64,000 nucleotides of DNA from Protula sp. h YS-2021 (Eukaryota; Annelida; Polychaeta; Sabellida; Serpulidae), in assembly GCA_949752745.1 (NCBI GenBank), contig OX457032.1:10605543-10669542 (forward strand), read 5' to 3'. Each line of letters opens with the position of its first letter. Position 1 is the first letter of the stretch. A program made the translations under genes and the position numbers. The notes under the pieces were generated by a model, which was not told the DNA's origin, ran no database searches, and was given only the letters and a program-made list of their open reading frames with translations. Shown here one piece after another: positions 28,610 through 42,400 of the stretch.

Positions 28610-29640
28610 TAAAACTAGACCGAAATTCGCACAGCGAATTAGCCCCACTTGGAATGATAACTTAAAAGGGAAGGTAGATGATATTGCAGTTTGTTAGCAA
28701 TTTTCACATGTCTGAATGTAGAATATCCTCCTAAATACTACTAACTATACCGGTAAGGTCAAGGCCAAAAATTTGCTCTATCTCTTATCGTTTTCGAGAT
28801 AAAGGCCAACTTCCAGTTTGGGGCTCGCAAGTGATCTGGAGGTGAAGTACACTGAAAGTTATACCTTACGTGTCGTCGTATAGGGGGTGGAGGTCGAAAA
28901 TGAGGTCAGAATTGCTCTATCTCTTACCGTCTTCGAGATAAAGGCCAACTTCCAGTTTGGGGCTCGCAAGTGACCTGGAGGTGAAGTACACTGAAAGTTA
29001 TACCTTACGTATCGTCGTATAGGGGGTGGAGGTCGAAAATGAGGTCAGGTCAGAATTGCTCTATCTCTTACCGTTTTCGAGATAAAGGCCAACTTCCGGT
29101 TTGAGGCTCGAAAATGACCGGGAGGTCAAGGACACCGGAAGTTATACCTTACGTACCGTCGTATAGGGGTGGCTGTAGAAAATGAGGTCAGAATTGCTCT
29201 CTTACCGTTTTCGAGATAATTGTTTTTCTTAAATAACGTTTTTCGCGATTTCAAGGTCAAGGTCAAGGTCAAAAATTTTTATCGGTTGCTTCAGATCACA
29301 TCGCCCTTTATATATGTGCCAAGTTTGGCTTTTCTAGCTTCAATGGCCTTGCTGTAGATGTCTGGAAACCGATTGACCTTTTTCGCGATTTGACCTTGAC
29401 CAGTAAGGTCAAGATCAAAAGATTTTATCAGGTGCACCACTTTAGATGACCCTCCATACATGTGCCAAGTTCGGTGGGTCTAGCTTCAGCGGTCTCGGAG
29501 GAGATGTCTGGAAACCGAATGGGCGGAAAAAAGGGAGGAAACAAATAGGTGAAGAATTCGAGGCAATCCATCTGCATTTGATATTTTCACGACCAAATGG
29601 GAATAAAATCATACGCACACCAAAAATTTTTATCATATAG
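28610..29640 (+). repeat. Dispersed repeat with about 139-bp internal tandem units
   Basis: Starts with AAACTAGACCG and a hairpin ATTCGC-ACA-GCGAAT. Four units of 138-144 bp follow, each with CTCTATCTCTTACCG, TTTTCGAGATAA, CCAACTTCC and GGTCGAAAATGAGGTCAG. It ends with a block CCAAGTTTGG...CTAGCTTCAGCGG..., GATGTCTGGAAACCG. A second partial copy is at 30,485-31,025 and related pieces occur at 39.3-39.9 and 63.9 kb. Confidence 0.75.
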
Positions 29641-29656
29641 TAGAAGAAACCATCTA

Positions 29657-30308
<652 letters not shown>

Positions 30309-30371
<63 letters not shown>
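30309..30371. repeat. (GA)n microsatellite
   Basis: About 31 GA units. Confidence 0.95.
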
Positions 30372-30374
<3 letters not shown>

Positions 30375-30484
30375 CCGAGTCAGTACAGCATAGAAAAGGA
30401 TTACCTACGATGACAGCAATATGATATATACGTAGCCGTTTCTGAATTATAGAGAAGTGCGATGATAAAATCATACGTACATCC

Positions 30485-31025
30485 CTCGCCAACTTCCGGT
30501 TTGGGATTCGAAAGTGACCTGGAGGTCAAAGACACCGGAAGTTATACCTTACGTATCGTCGTATAGAGGGTGGAGGTCGAAAATGAGGTCAGAATTTCTT
30601 TCCGTTTTCGAGATAACTCATTGTTTTTCTTAAATAACGTTTTTTGCGATTTCAAGGTCATGATCAATGTCAAGGTCGAAAATTTTTATCGGTTGCTTTA
30701 GATCGCATCGCTCTTTATACAAGTACCAAGTTTGGCTTTTCTAGCTTCAGCGGCCTTGCTGTAATTGTCTGAAAACCGTTTGAACTTTTTTGCGATTTGA
30801 CCTTGACCAGTGAGGTCAAGGCAAAAATTTTTTTTCAGGTGCACCACTTCAGATGACCATGCATAAATGTGCCAAGTTTGGTTGGTCTAGCTTCAGCGGT
30901 CTCGGAGGAGATGTCCGGAAACCGATTCGGCGGAAAAAGAAAAAAAAAGCGAGAAAAATAAAAAATAGGTGAAGCATTCGAGGCAATCCATCCCCATTTG
31001 GCATTTTCAATGCCAAGTGGGAATT
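30485..31025 (+). repeat. Second partial copy of the dispersed repeat
   Basis: Repeats the second half of the element at 28,610-29,640 in the same order (CCAACTTCCGGTTTGG, GTTATACCTTACGTATCGTCGTATAG, TTCAAGGTCA, GATGTCCGGAAACCG) and ends GCCAAGTGGGAATT. The (TA)n/(GA)n block sits between the two copies. Confidence 0.7.
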
Positions 31026-31553
31026 ATGTGATTGTGTGAATAATATTGTGTGATATACTTCAACTTAAATTAGGAGAAAGCTTCAAAGACTGTTATAGGA
31101 TATACTATAACTTAATTGTAAATTCGAGGAGGTGAAGTAATAAGTATATTAAGTTAAGTTATTTGAGATATTTATGCTTAATTTTAGTTTTTATTACTTT
31201 TTAAATATTTACTGATAATTGGTGGACATTTGTAATAAAAAATGAGAGCCTTTTTAATAAATTTATATTAACAAAATCCTTTAGGTCTGTTTTAGGGGTT
31301 TCCTCACAGAATAAATATTGAAGTTGTGATGCTTTGTGCTTTATTTATTAAAGACAATATCCAATTTATCAGTTTGCCCGTTATAAACAATATAAACTGG
31401 GTTCAAATCACACAGCTAAAAGACCTTATTGGCTGTTATGCGGTAAATATTTAGCTAAATACGAATATTATACCATTGGGGTATCATTTTAACAACTTGC
31501 AAAATTGTACCAAAAACACATAGTGAATTGAATAATTGAGGTGCTATCACAAC

Positions 31554-31555
<2 letters not shown>
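31026..31555. other. Non-coding AT-rich region
   Basis: Nothing recognised. Confidence 0.5.

Positions 31556-31630
<75 letters not shown>
31556..31630. repeat. (TA)n microsatellite
   Basis: About 37 TA units. Confidence 0.95.
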
Positions 31631-31632
<2 letters not shown>

Positions 31633-32015
31633 TCTATCAAAGAATGATTCATTCTTTTGCTTATGAATTAAGAGCACAGTGACCTTTTCAAACCATTATG
31701 ACTGCTTCAGTATTTCTGTACATGGTAAGGTCTGTTTTGGTTACGCTTGCTATATGTTTTTGTATTAAGATATGATTTTGAATAACATAATTTATTTCTA
31801 TTTTCGGTGAAATCTCTCTTCCCTCTTCGTACAGGTAACATGTTTCTCCTCCATGATCTTGCTTTAAGAATCGATACGAACTTTTGCTTTTACTGAGTTA
31901 TCTTTGATGGAAAGCATTTCTGTATGACTCTAAATGAGCAGAAATATTTTTGTTGTTCACTGTATAATAGCAAACTATTGCTTTGTCATTAAATTACAGA
32001 GATACTTTAAAGTAT
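31631..32015. other. 3' flank of GPCR gene 2
   Basis: No gene; probably untranslated sequence of the receptor gene read on the minus strand. Confidence 0.45.
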
Positions 32016-33511
32016 TTACAGTTTATGGTCCCTTGCGCAACCATAAAGTGCCCTAAATGCTGTTTTAAATTTTTTGTTCATTAATCCGTACATGATAGGA
32101 TTGAGGCATGAATTTAAACACCCTAACATAAGAGTGAACATATTAGGTATGCGTGGAACTGGCGTAGTAGCGAATACAGATAAGAACATGGTTATACAAA
32201 ACGGGAACCAACAGGTTACAAACATAATTATAGCAACCAATAATGTCATCGTGAGCCGAAACTCCTCTCTCTGGCGTTTAGTAAATTTATGTGTGTGTGA
32301 TTTGTGTGTGTTTGCATTTGTTATGTTGTCCCCTGTCTTAGCTTCAACAAAACAAGTGTTCGCGGTAAGGAACGTTTTGCTAGAAGTAATGCAAGTAGAA
32401 TTCATGTCATTATCCGGGCGCAGTTTGCTATTTTGTGCATTTTTCTCAATTTCTAAAGATTTCATTTGTATTCTTTCATTATTTGAATTTGAACAAAAAT
32501 TAACAACAATATCATTTACATCAGCCACATCCTTCCTCACTGTCTTGGTTTCATTATTTCCGTTGTTGTGACTAGAAAAAATATTCTTTTCTTCAACAGT
32601 TTCGCTCTCTAACACCGTGCAATTTGTCGTACAATTACGTTTTATGTTTTGTTTTCCACGTACAGAAGTTTTGATTTGCTGGGGAAGATTACATTTCTTC
32701 GAGTGTCTATACACACCTTCAGACTTTGAATGTGTTTGTTTCCAAGGCATAACAACATCGGTATCAATCTCGTCGGTGTAATTCATTGACACTTTCTTTT
32801 CATCTTCTTCTTCCTGACATATTTCTCTAGAGCTTTCAACCTCAAAAGCTTTGCTCATGGAATATCCAGCATCACTATCTTTTCCGAGAGTATATATTTC
32901 CGCGTTGACCTGTTTGGAAGACATGTTATCTCTAATACGACAAACTCGAGCTTTTATTGGAATTCTATTTCCAATACTTTGCAAGCTCAAGACTTTAATG
33001 ATAATGCCATCAGCTACACGGACTTTGGTCAGCTCCTTTGACGAATTAATCGTTGCGCCATCTCTCATGTTATTTCTTTTCCCATTGCATAAGCTGCCAT
33101 TATCACTTTGAATTTTATCAGTCCCCAATATGGGCAACTTTCTATAATTCTGCTCATCCATTTTATCCGAGAGATCACCAGAGAATAACGACACAGTGTG
33201 GTGGCTGTTATTTTCTGTACTCATTGCAAACTGGCTTCGTGCATTGCCTAACACTTCGCTTGGTTTACTACGTGCGATTTTGCCTCCTTCAGCCAAAGAT
33301 TTTCTAAGTCTATATCTTTTCAGAAAGATCTTAACGTAACAGAAGACCATGGATGAACACGGACCGCCAAAACAGATGAAGACCATGAAAAAGGTGTAGC
33401 TTGTGCTGGTGCTCCAGGCGGCGAAGCAGAAAGACTGCCCTGGCAGGAAGCTATATTCACACCAGCCGAGCAGTGGTGGCGTCGCAAGCAAAGCCGATAG
33501 CAGCCACACTC
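32016..33511 (-). CDS. Rhodopsin-family GPCR gene 2, coding exon 3
   Basis: Begins after an AAACAG acceptor (phase 1). It encodes the end of TM4 (VWLLSALLATPP), loop 2 with Cys, TM5 (FMVFICFGGPCSSMVFCY), a very long third inner loop of about 330 residues rich in Ser/Asn/Lys, TM6 with CWFPFC, TM7 with NPIMYG and a short basic tail. With exons 1 and 2 the receptor has about 650 residues. TM regions match gene 1 closely while the loop does not, as expected for paralogs. The long loop may hold sites for kinases or arrestin; no known domain is seen in it. Confidence 0.82.
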
Positions 33512-33740
33512 CTGTTTGTGTAAGAAAGAGTTGGTTCACCAATCACATTTTATTTAATTAGAGAAGAATCAATAAAATGGTTTCATAAAACATAGGAAAA
33601 GCACGAAAAGCAGGGAAAAGTATTTATTTTATGTTGGAATTAACATGTAAACACTAAGTGATTTATGTTTTTTACTTTGTAAACAATAGTACATTTATTA
33701 CAATGTTAGTATGAATTTAAAATCGATGTAATTGACATAC

Positions 33741-33977
33741 CTGCTATCCATAACAGAGTTTTAGTTGAAGTATATCTCTTGGAAACTTCAAAGGGCCGAC
33801 AAACCATTACATATCGGTTGATGCTTATCGTCGCCAGAGACATCACACTGGCAATAAAAGTTAACATGGTGATGAAACCCATTGTGACGCAGATAGTGTG
33901 GGAAAAAATCCACTCTCCCATTAGAATAGTAAAAGCCGTCATTGGCATGCTGATAAGAGAAACGAGCAAGTCAGCGC
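33741..33977 (-). CDS. GPCR gene 2, coding exon 2
   Basis: 237 nt, the same length and phases as in gene 1. It holds the conserved TM2 Asp (ADLLV), TM3 Cys and ISINRYVMVCRP, and the TM4 Trp. Acceptor TTTCAG and donor GTATGT. Confidence 0.86.
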
Positions 33978-35149
33978 CTGAAAAAAAGTGAAATCAACAT
34001 TTAAATTTTTCATAGCTTTGACAAATGCTGTACAAATCTTATTGGTCGATTGCCATATAATAATTTTTAATGCTGGCGAAACTTGACAGACGTTGCAGTT
34101 ATCTGCAATCATATCGCAAGCTATGTGAATAACAAAGCATTATTGACCTATGCCAAGTCAATATGAATATATTATTGACCAGTTTCAAAAAGAAAACCTA
34201 AACCTAAACGCCAATATTGTCTCCCTGGCCAATAGTATTTTATTTTGACTAGGCACTAGCCACAAAAAGTGACAATGCAGTTTAATTGACTTTAAATTCA
34301 AGTAAGTGACTAACAGCACCACTGTACATGTAGATGGCTGGTTATTAAAAAAATATACTAAAAATGACCCATATACATATACTGTTTTCTTGTACTTTAT
34401 ATTAATACAGAGCGGATGTATCAGTGTTTAGAAATTTTCTCATTTCTTAATGAAATCATTTATAAAATACAGCTTTCTAGAGCTGCTTGTAACATCAACA
34501 AAATAACACCGCCTAATTTTATTGTACTTTTTGTGAATGTGCATTGAAATAATAACATAGATTTAAAATTACCACATTATTTTTGAATTTGTGGTGGTGT
34601 ATATACGCTTGTCATGTCTTACACTTGATAACAGTAAACTGTTGCTAAAGCAATTTCACTTAATACTCTGTTTAATCATTGCGTAGGTGGCAGATGGGGA
34701 AACGGTTACTAATATTTAAAGAATGATTAAAGCGTTAGGTAATTTTCTTCTTTGATTTTGACTTTACGTTTGTCGTTAAGTTTGCAACAAATTATACGTG
34801 GCAAATAATATAGTGTCTGAATCAAATATAAATTTACATTCAATTGGTAATTAAATAAAACGTTAGAACTGCTTGTGAAAAAGTAATTAAAGAAATTCAG
34901 TACAATGTATAAACAAATGATGTACGAACAATGTGTATCTGGCAAACAGAAAAAATGTTGCCTATTTCATTTGTGTACTTTTTGCATTTGTTTTCATTTC
35001 CATTAGATTTTGCTCATGTTATTTCGCTAAATGCTGGAGGAGTCTTTCAGATCAAATACTTATTTATTCTGGAAACTGAATAATACCAACTGAATAATGT
35101 ATTTTTTATATCAAACATGTAGATAAACAGATAATCTTTTATGTTTTTT
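33978..35149. other. Intron 1 of GPCR gene 2, proximal part
   Basis: AT-rich intron sequence; no exon or repeat unit recognised. Confidence 0.55.
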
Positions 35150-35600
35150 GTCACTAATTGCTATGGTGTTTCAGACAGGAAAGGCCTATGTATGTCGCAG
35201 ACTAGGTGTATGACTCGTCGTCTTTATTGGTGTTTCAGACCGGAGAGGTCTATGTATGCTGCAGACCAGGGGTATGACTCGTCGTCTTTATTGGCGTTTC
35301 AGACAGGAGAGGCCTATGTATGTCGCAGACCAGGGGTATGACTCGTCGTGTTTATTGGTGTTTCAGATGGGAGAGGTCCGTGTATGCTGCAGACCAGGGG
35401 TATGACTCGTCGTGTTTATTGGTGTTTCAGACAGGAGAGATCTGTGTATGCTGCAGACCAGGGGTATGACTCGTCGTCCTTATTGGTGTTTCAGACAGGA
35501 GAGGCCTGTGCATGTCGCAGACCAGGGGTACGACTCGTCGTGTTTATTGGTGTTCCAGACAGTAGAGGTCTGTGTATGTTGCAGGTCAAGGGTATGAGGA
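35150..35600. repeat. 64-bp minisatellite in intron 1 of GPCR gene 2
   Basis: About seven units containing ATGACTCGTCGT, TTATTGGTGTTTCAGAC, AGGAGAGG and TGCAGACCAGGGGT, with starts at 35210, 35274 and 35338 and so on. A unit of 64 bp is not a multiple of three, so the frames across it are artefacts. Confidence 0.9.
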
Positions 35601-36039
35601 TGAGATCTGGTGAATTATGTGCAATGATTTTGTTAGACGGTAGAATATGTTTGTCACAACCAAAACGGTGTGTTACGTTACTGTGCCTCGCTTTTCCGTT
35701 TCATCAAGCGAGTGAAAAACTGAGTTTGTTTTAATGTCTATGCTCGGCAAGAATGTGGTATGTTTGTGCCATCAAAACCTACAAAATTATCTCAGTAGAA
35801 AATGAGTTATAGTTGTTACTTTAAGGCAACTCAATATCAGAAAATAAACTCACAAAGTAAGGCTGTAAACTAGAAAGAGTTATGACTTTGTGCAATTCCC
35901 ATCTCAAGTTGTTTCTAGTTATTAAGTTATTATTACATAACAGCAAATTACACACATATTTCCTATGATATATCCCGGTTGACAGCGACATATCTTATTC
36001 TAAAAGATGTTGTAATGCACAAGAGTGTTGTGAGCTTAC

Positions 36040-36259
36040 CTGACAAGCATAATATGAGGGCATTATTTGTGCTCCAGAGCTTAAAGCGCTTCACCAGGAT
36101 TACTATCCACAGACTTACATTTCCTATAACAGCGACCAGGGCTATAATAATCAAAACCATAGCCTCGATCCATTGTTCTGTATTTCGCTTGTTGCCATGA
36201 AGACTATTCCCTTCTGTAACGTCGCTGCTAAATGTAGAGCTAACTTCAAAATCATCCAT
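36040..36259 (-). CDS. GPCR gene 2, coding exon 1
   Basis: ATG at 36259 (MDDFEV). A short acidic N-terminus, TM1 with GN (AVIGNVSLWIVILV), basic inner loop, TM2 start NNALILCLSG, and a GTAAGC donor in phase 1. The intron to exon 2 is about 2.1 kb and contains a 64-bp minisatellite. Confidence 0.84.
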
Positions 36260-37274
36260 TGTATAACGGTATCTTTCATTAAATTTTAACGATTGCACCT
36301 TTAAATGTGAAGTGTAAAACATTCAAACATTCAGTTATTTCTAAAATTGTTATCCAAGTTTCCCAATTTATAATTTTGAAATTGAAATTAGTATAGCTGA
36401 AGTAAAACCATGTTACATGTTCCTTTTAATAGCGAAGTCTAGTTTTGTCTTTACAAAGAAAAACATAGATAAAACTGCTAGCTTACTCATTAAGGCCTCG
36501 CATTTATAGTGCCCTAGCCGTGGCTTGGCTGCAAGTAAATAAAAATCCATTTGCACCCACCCTATTCATTCACTGCTAATTTACCACAACTACCTGATGT
36601 CATGATGATATAAGAGCTTGAAACTGCCAATATTTAATTAGTACCTATTAATAAGAACCCCATGTTCTGAACACATGTTTTTATAGTGGCAATAAATTCA
36701 GATAGAAATTGTTACTAAAACCATTATATTATTGGCGTTGTTAAAACATACCCTTCATGGACAGAAACAGGTAAAACAACTATGTAGTGATAAAATTTAA
36801 AATCATGGCCATACGCTTTTGACAAAAGAGAGCCAGATTTAACCGTTAAACACAGCAGTTCTGACTAGTTCTCCTTTATAAAGCCCAAAATGCAAGTGAA
36901 TAACCAGCGAGAGCAGGAAGTCATTTTAAACAGTTATTTAAAGGCGCTACACTACTTTGTCAACATTAAACAAAGAACTCAACTTTTAAACACAACAATG
37001 TTAGAAATCTTCATAAAATACTACTTATGAAAATACTTGAAGAAGTACACATGCACTCCAATAAAGTAAACCATTCTTGTTTAGATTCAAGATAGATGTA
37101 CTGTGAATCTAAGTTAATTATTTCAACAACTGGTCTATATTTGCTACATCAAGCACGTGTATGTATGGCAAAGCCTTTCTTGCTTCAGATTTTCTTGTAT
37201 ATTGTTTTTAAATGCACATTTTTCTAAAATAAAAGTGTTATTTTAAAGGCATCAGCCTTGGTAATGTATATCAA
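36260..37274. other. 5' flank of GPCR gene 2 and non-coding region
   Basis: No gene recognised; the promoter of GPCR gene 2 should lie near 36.3-36.5 kb but no clear box stands out. Confidence 0.45.
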
Positions 37275-37873
37275 TTAAAGAGAAATGCGGGTATCTCACC
37301 TACAATTGACATTTCCTTCATACTTTCACAGTTTAATGCTTTGAGGGTATACATTCAAAACCTGAAATGAAAAAGGGGGTCACCGATGTTATAAGAGAAA
37401 TAAAGACACTGAAAGGTCGCGTACTTTTATTATAGAAACCATTGGGAAAACCAAGAAATTTCAATCAAAATGCAAAATTCACACATAATTACAATTGACA
37501 ATCGCCTGAATTTTTTTCCTTGTTTGAAGAACACGTCATACGAAATGTTTTAAGCAAATAAAAAATATATGTCACCGTATCAATAAGAGAATTATACAGT
37601 CTTTTTGACAAAATCCCATTGACTTAATGGATAAATGGTGAAAACAGTGTAATATGATTTTAGTTGACAATAGATCAACACAGGCCCTTCTAGGAACACA
37701 ATATCAATACAGACCATTTCTGGACACTACCCTGTTTGTCTTTGAAAAAAATCGATCTAGACGGATTTAGTAATTATTTGTACTGTGTAAACTTGGATTC
37801 AAACTCAGCGCTATTCAATGTAATGCGCATTTCGGTCGCTAGATGGCGCAGAGATACCCGCATTTCCCTTTAA
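37275..37873. mobile_element. 0.6 kb TIR element flanked by TTAA
   Basis: Terminal inverted repeats of 23 bp with one mismatch (37275-37297 and 37851-37873), including TTAA at both outer ends. No protein is encoded. It looks like a non-autonomous DNA transposon with TTAA target preference, although the ends do not show the CCCT start of classic piggyBac. Confidence 0.65.
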
Positions 37874-39204
37874 TGTTGATAAATTAACTTTGCACAATAC
37901 ACAGCAACTTCAAAACGAGCTTAAAAACTCCGACAGCAGATTGAAATCAAAATGATCAACCACAATAACGAAATAAAAAACCACAAACTGGCAAACATCT
38001 TCAACCTTAATGGAATAAATGTGAGGTCGTAACGAGCTGTTGTTGCTTTAGTGTCCTTGTCACGCTAGATCATATAGGTAATCAAAAATTAGCTGAACAA
38101 ACAAAAGAAAAACAAATTACATAAAACACTATAATAGATCACATGTCATATACCAGAATCATTTTATTAATTAGTGCAAATTATTCTTTCATTTTAGATA
38201 AACGTAACTGAATAACATAGCATTATAGTCAGGTACACTTACCGTGTCACTTTTGCTAATTAGACCATATGCGATACCGACTAGCGAGAATTACACTTGC
38301 CGAACACAAAGCACACTATTCTGAACTCAGAATACATGCTACATGTAATATATTTGTTGAAAACATACAATCTTGCTGTTGTTGTACAGAATTAATATCG
38401 GAAAATCATTTACACTCCAGCGTTTTGTTATTTTGATAGATTTTTAGGTTTATTATGTTTCTCTTGTATATATTATATATTGTATAAAATTGGTGTTATC
38501 GACACCGCCTTAAAATGTATAACTAACACTTTATATCGAAAGACTAAACAATTTTTATTTTATGCGTGATTTTAAATCTTAAATATTGACTTTCAATCAT
38601 AAATGCCCAAAAAATCAAATATTTTGATAAGAAAATTTAAAAAAATATGCAAATATATGTGGTCCTGCTAATGCAATACATATATAATATATATGCTTGG
38701 TCCCGATAATGCCTAAAATATCCTTATATATATACCTGGTCCCGATAATGCCTTGGCACGAAGTAAAACTCCTGATCCCGATGTATTTTCCCGTTAACAA
38801 ATATTTAATATATGTTCATCGGATAATCGATTAACACGAAGACATTTTTCAACAAAATCAGAGAAAATTTATTTTTCTAAAATTCAGAGTAGATCATGTG
38901 TTGTGACGTTAATTTAACACTTTCTACTCGTTTTGAGAACTGCAATATCGCTTGATAGCACTAAATTTAATGCACGTTTATGAGATAAAATTGTGACTAG
39001 CGACAAGTGCAATTCATGTACTGGTATCCGTCCTCAGCTGCTCGTCGGCCACAATAATTCCATGCAAAAGTTTTTAAAAAATAATTATTATTTGTAAGTA
39101 TGTCGTTATTTATCACAGTTTAAAAATCAAATTATGCACATGATTAATGGAAACAATGGCCTAAAAAATTCTTAATTTCATAGCAATTAAGACAATACAA
39201 AACA
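37874..39204. other. Non-coding AT-rich region
   Basis: Three copies of a short CCCGATAATGCC/CTGGTCCCGATAATG motif at 38,695-38,780; otherwise nothing recognised. Confidence 0.5.
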
Positions 39205-39972
39205 GAACCGCATTTCGCTAGCGAAATGTTAAACACTTGATAAAAATTAAAACAGAAAATTACTTCTTTCAAAGAGTTATTTCTTGAATAATATAAAGTA
39301 TTTTACAACATGCATACAATGGCCCCCAGCCAAAAAACTGGAGGCAATTAATGAAATCTGGGGGACATCAAGGCACCAGCTGAAAATTTAGGGGGCCATT
39401 TTCTGAAATTGGGGGCCATGGCCTCCGCCAAAATTGTCCGTGTTGTTATTATTATTATTCACACAAGTCCAAAGTTTCGTTTTCCTAGGCTCCTTAGTGC
39501 CAGAGAAGAAGACGACACAAAAAACTCGGACCACTGTCAGAAAAAAAGTTCCATAGATTGATAACTTAATACCAACTAAACACAGCTTGAATACGTCTTA
39601 TAAGCCGAGTAGTGTTTAGTTTTTGTTGATTTAAGGTTTTATTGACTGATCAGGCATACGCCTTGTTATCTATTTACGCAGTGATAGCTCGCACAAATGT
39701 GTTCTGTGCACCGCATTTACTTGCTAAAAATACACTCTTTCACATGGCGTTTTAAACAAGAAAACGAAATCGAAGGCGAAAAAAAAAGTGCCATGCACAC
39801 GTTCATATCAAGTTCTACATAATTCCCAAGTTTCGTGGCCCTAGGGCCCGTAGTGCTAGTGGAGGAGATGACACAAGAAATCCGATCACTGTCAAGAAGA
39901 AAAGATACCAACGGCTGCTTGCACAACTTCATATAGCCCTTGCAAGCCAAAGGCTTGTCAAGTGTTAATCAA
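39205..39972. repeat. Dispersed element with terminal hairpins
   Basis: The left end has the palindrome ATTTCGCTAGCGAAAT followed by TTAAACACTTGA; the right end has GCAAGCC-AAA-GGCTTG and TCAAGTGTTAA, so the ends are inverted copies. Inside are two direct copies of an about 100-bp block (AAGTTTCG..CCTAGG..TAGTGC..GAGGAGA.GACACAA), related to the block in the repeat at 28.6-31.0 kb. Confidence 0.6.
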
Positions 39973-42170
39973 GTTTAAAAAAATAAGTAGTTTAGAAAAA
40001 TTGGATGTCAAAGGGTCATGTATCAAATTCATGAAATATTGGATAACACGTATATGAGTTAACGCGAACAATTTTATCCGTTCTCGTTGACTTTGTCGTA
40101 TCTGATATCTACTGCACGTGAGACATACATTATGGTTTCACTGTAAAAGCTCTTAATGCGGCATCAAAGGGCCATCTGTGTTGTTAGGTTCAATTTTGTT
40201 GTTCTGATGTAGTATCTGTTAAAATAGTTGTCAATATTCGGCTTACTTCAGTTTACTGAATTAAAGTAACGTCATGAATCAAAAGATGTGTTTCTTTTAA
40301 GGTCGTTGTTAAGAACTATTCCAGTTAACTAAAAATTCTATAACTTTCCTAATGAAGTGGTCCATTTCACATTTATACGGGCTGATTCCAAATGCTTAGA
40401 GATATGCCCAAACGGGGAGGGGGGTGAATCTTAGAAACCGGCATTTCTGATGCAATGAAATCAATTGAAGTACAGTGCTACGTGATTGTTGCTATACACA
40501 GTGATTGGTGGACTGATGGGTGATGCCATCATTCCTTGACTGACGGTTATGTCAGGATTTCTTGACTTGTTTAGTCATAACTGAATCGCAGAATAATATC
40601 AATACTTAAGCATAAATGGAAAAGAGGCTTTTGTATGATTCTTCCTGTAAATATTCCAGTAATCCCAACTTCTTTCACAATGATGTTCTCTAACAGGAGA
40701 GCGAACCATTCCCGTAGCTATTTCCACAGTGTTCGCTAATAATATTACAACTGATCGATTTGCACCAAAAAATACAGAGTATTATAGAAACAAGGAAGGA
40801 GAAAAGAAAAATACTTTGGATAGGCTCCAGTGATTGCCATTTCTGACTAGAGCTATTATTGATTCTCTTAAATCAGGTGTGAATTGTCGCATGGTCGTTG
40901 TGATACTTGTATCATCTAACGAAATACTATTTGGGTGCTAACACAAAAGGCATCTGACTATATACCTCAATTTATACATCGGAATCTGCAGAATCAACAA
41001 GTAAGTAGCGATGGCAATGGCTAATTTAAAACAAATTGATTTATTGATTTTAATTAATACCACGTAACGAACTGGTCAAAGGAGGATCCAGGATTTCATA
41101 AGCTACATAGGGCTCAGGCTAAAATTATCACAATTGTCGATCTCATACTGCCTTAAACAAAATTATTTACGCAACGGTAGAGAAGAGATGGCACCTCCAC
41201 AATTCCCTGCAAAACCACATCTGCTCATTTAAGACTGAGTATATGGGAAATTCTGCCGTCATAAAATTGTTCACACAATCACTCCGAATCCAAATCTGCT
41301 CATTTAAGATTGAGTATTATCAGCTTCTACCACGAAAGCCTTTGTATACGTAAACTTTAAAAATTAAAATTCAATTTAATAAATTTAAATTCAAATTCGT
41401 TCAAAGCATAACATTTTTATGTGAGAATATATAACACTGTTGTTATTCATTAAGACATGTTTTATACATGAACCGATGTGGCGCTGTATTGCTGTCCGTG
41501 CTTGTGAACGCCTTTTGGGCATCCAGGAATGTAGGCAGCATTCTGACACGTATCTCTTGGCATGGAACACCATCTTTACATCAGGAAAACTTATTACTCA
41601 AAGTGCAACTTCATTAATATCATTCGATATGAGTATACACACTAACTAAAGTGGAATGTAGTAACAGTCATAATAAATCCTTGAGTGGCGAGTCAAGTGG
41701 ATTGGTCTACCCAAATCATGTTTACCCTGTACTTATATTCTCTTATTGCAGTACCAGAAAACAGTTCTTTGCAGTTCTCTGGTCATTCGAATTGAAGTGA
41801 ATTTTATAATAGGTACAGATAAAAAAGCCTAAAAGCTTCTTACATTTATTTTAAAAGCACTTTGTCCTTTCTTTGGCTTACTTTTACCATTTGTTGAAAA
41901 TGATACGGTGAAAAGGCAAAATTATAATTCAAAGAATGTCCAGCTTTGGTACTGCAGGAGAAAAAGTGATATTTGAGTGCAAAATAACAACGTGTGTTAA
42001 ATAAGTGTAGTTGAACAATGTTAGAAAATATTAAATATATGGAACACTTTATTTTATTATTTTATTTGTTCTGAGATCACAAAGTTTTGAGACATACAAG
42101 GACCAAATAAAACCTTGGTAGCAGGATAATTGGACGTGTAAAAAGACATCACCCGAAAATTACAGTTTAT
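39973..42170. other. Non-coding region
   Basis: A direct repeat CTGCTCATTTAAGA.TGAGTAT occurs at about 41,220 and 41,290. No gene recognised. Confidence 0.5.
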
Positions 42171-42400
42171 AAACACATTGGTATATCATCAAAAAAACAT
42201 CATGATGTCTCGTCACCGTGAAAACATCTCCCTGACTAGACGTGTGATGTTGCCATGAAACATCTCTTTGATTAGCTGTATGGCGTTACGTCGAACATTG
42301 ACGTATGACGTTACAGTAAAAAATCTCACTGACTTGATGTGTGACGTTATCTTGAAAGATTTCCTGACATGACCTCTCACGTTAGCGCAAAAATCTCTTT
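42171..42400. repeat. Degenerate tandem repeat, about 58 bp
   Basis: Four imperfect units with AAACATCTC..TGACT, ACGTGTGACGTTA.C.TGAAA. Confidence 0.6.
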
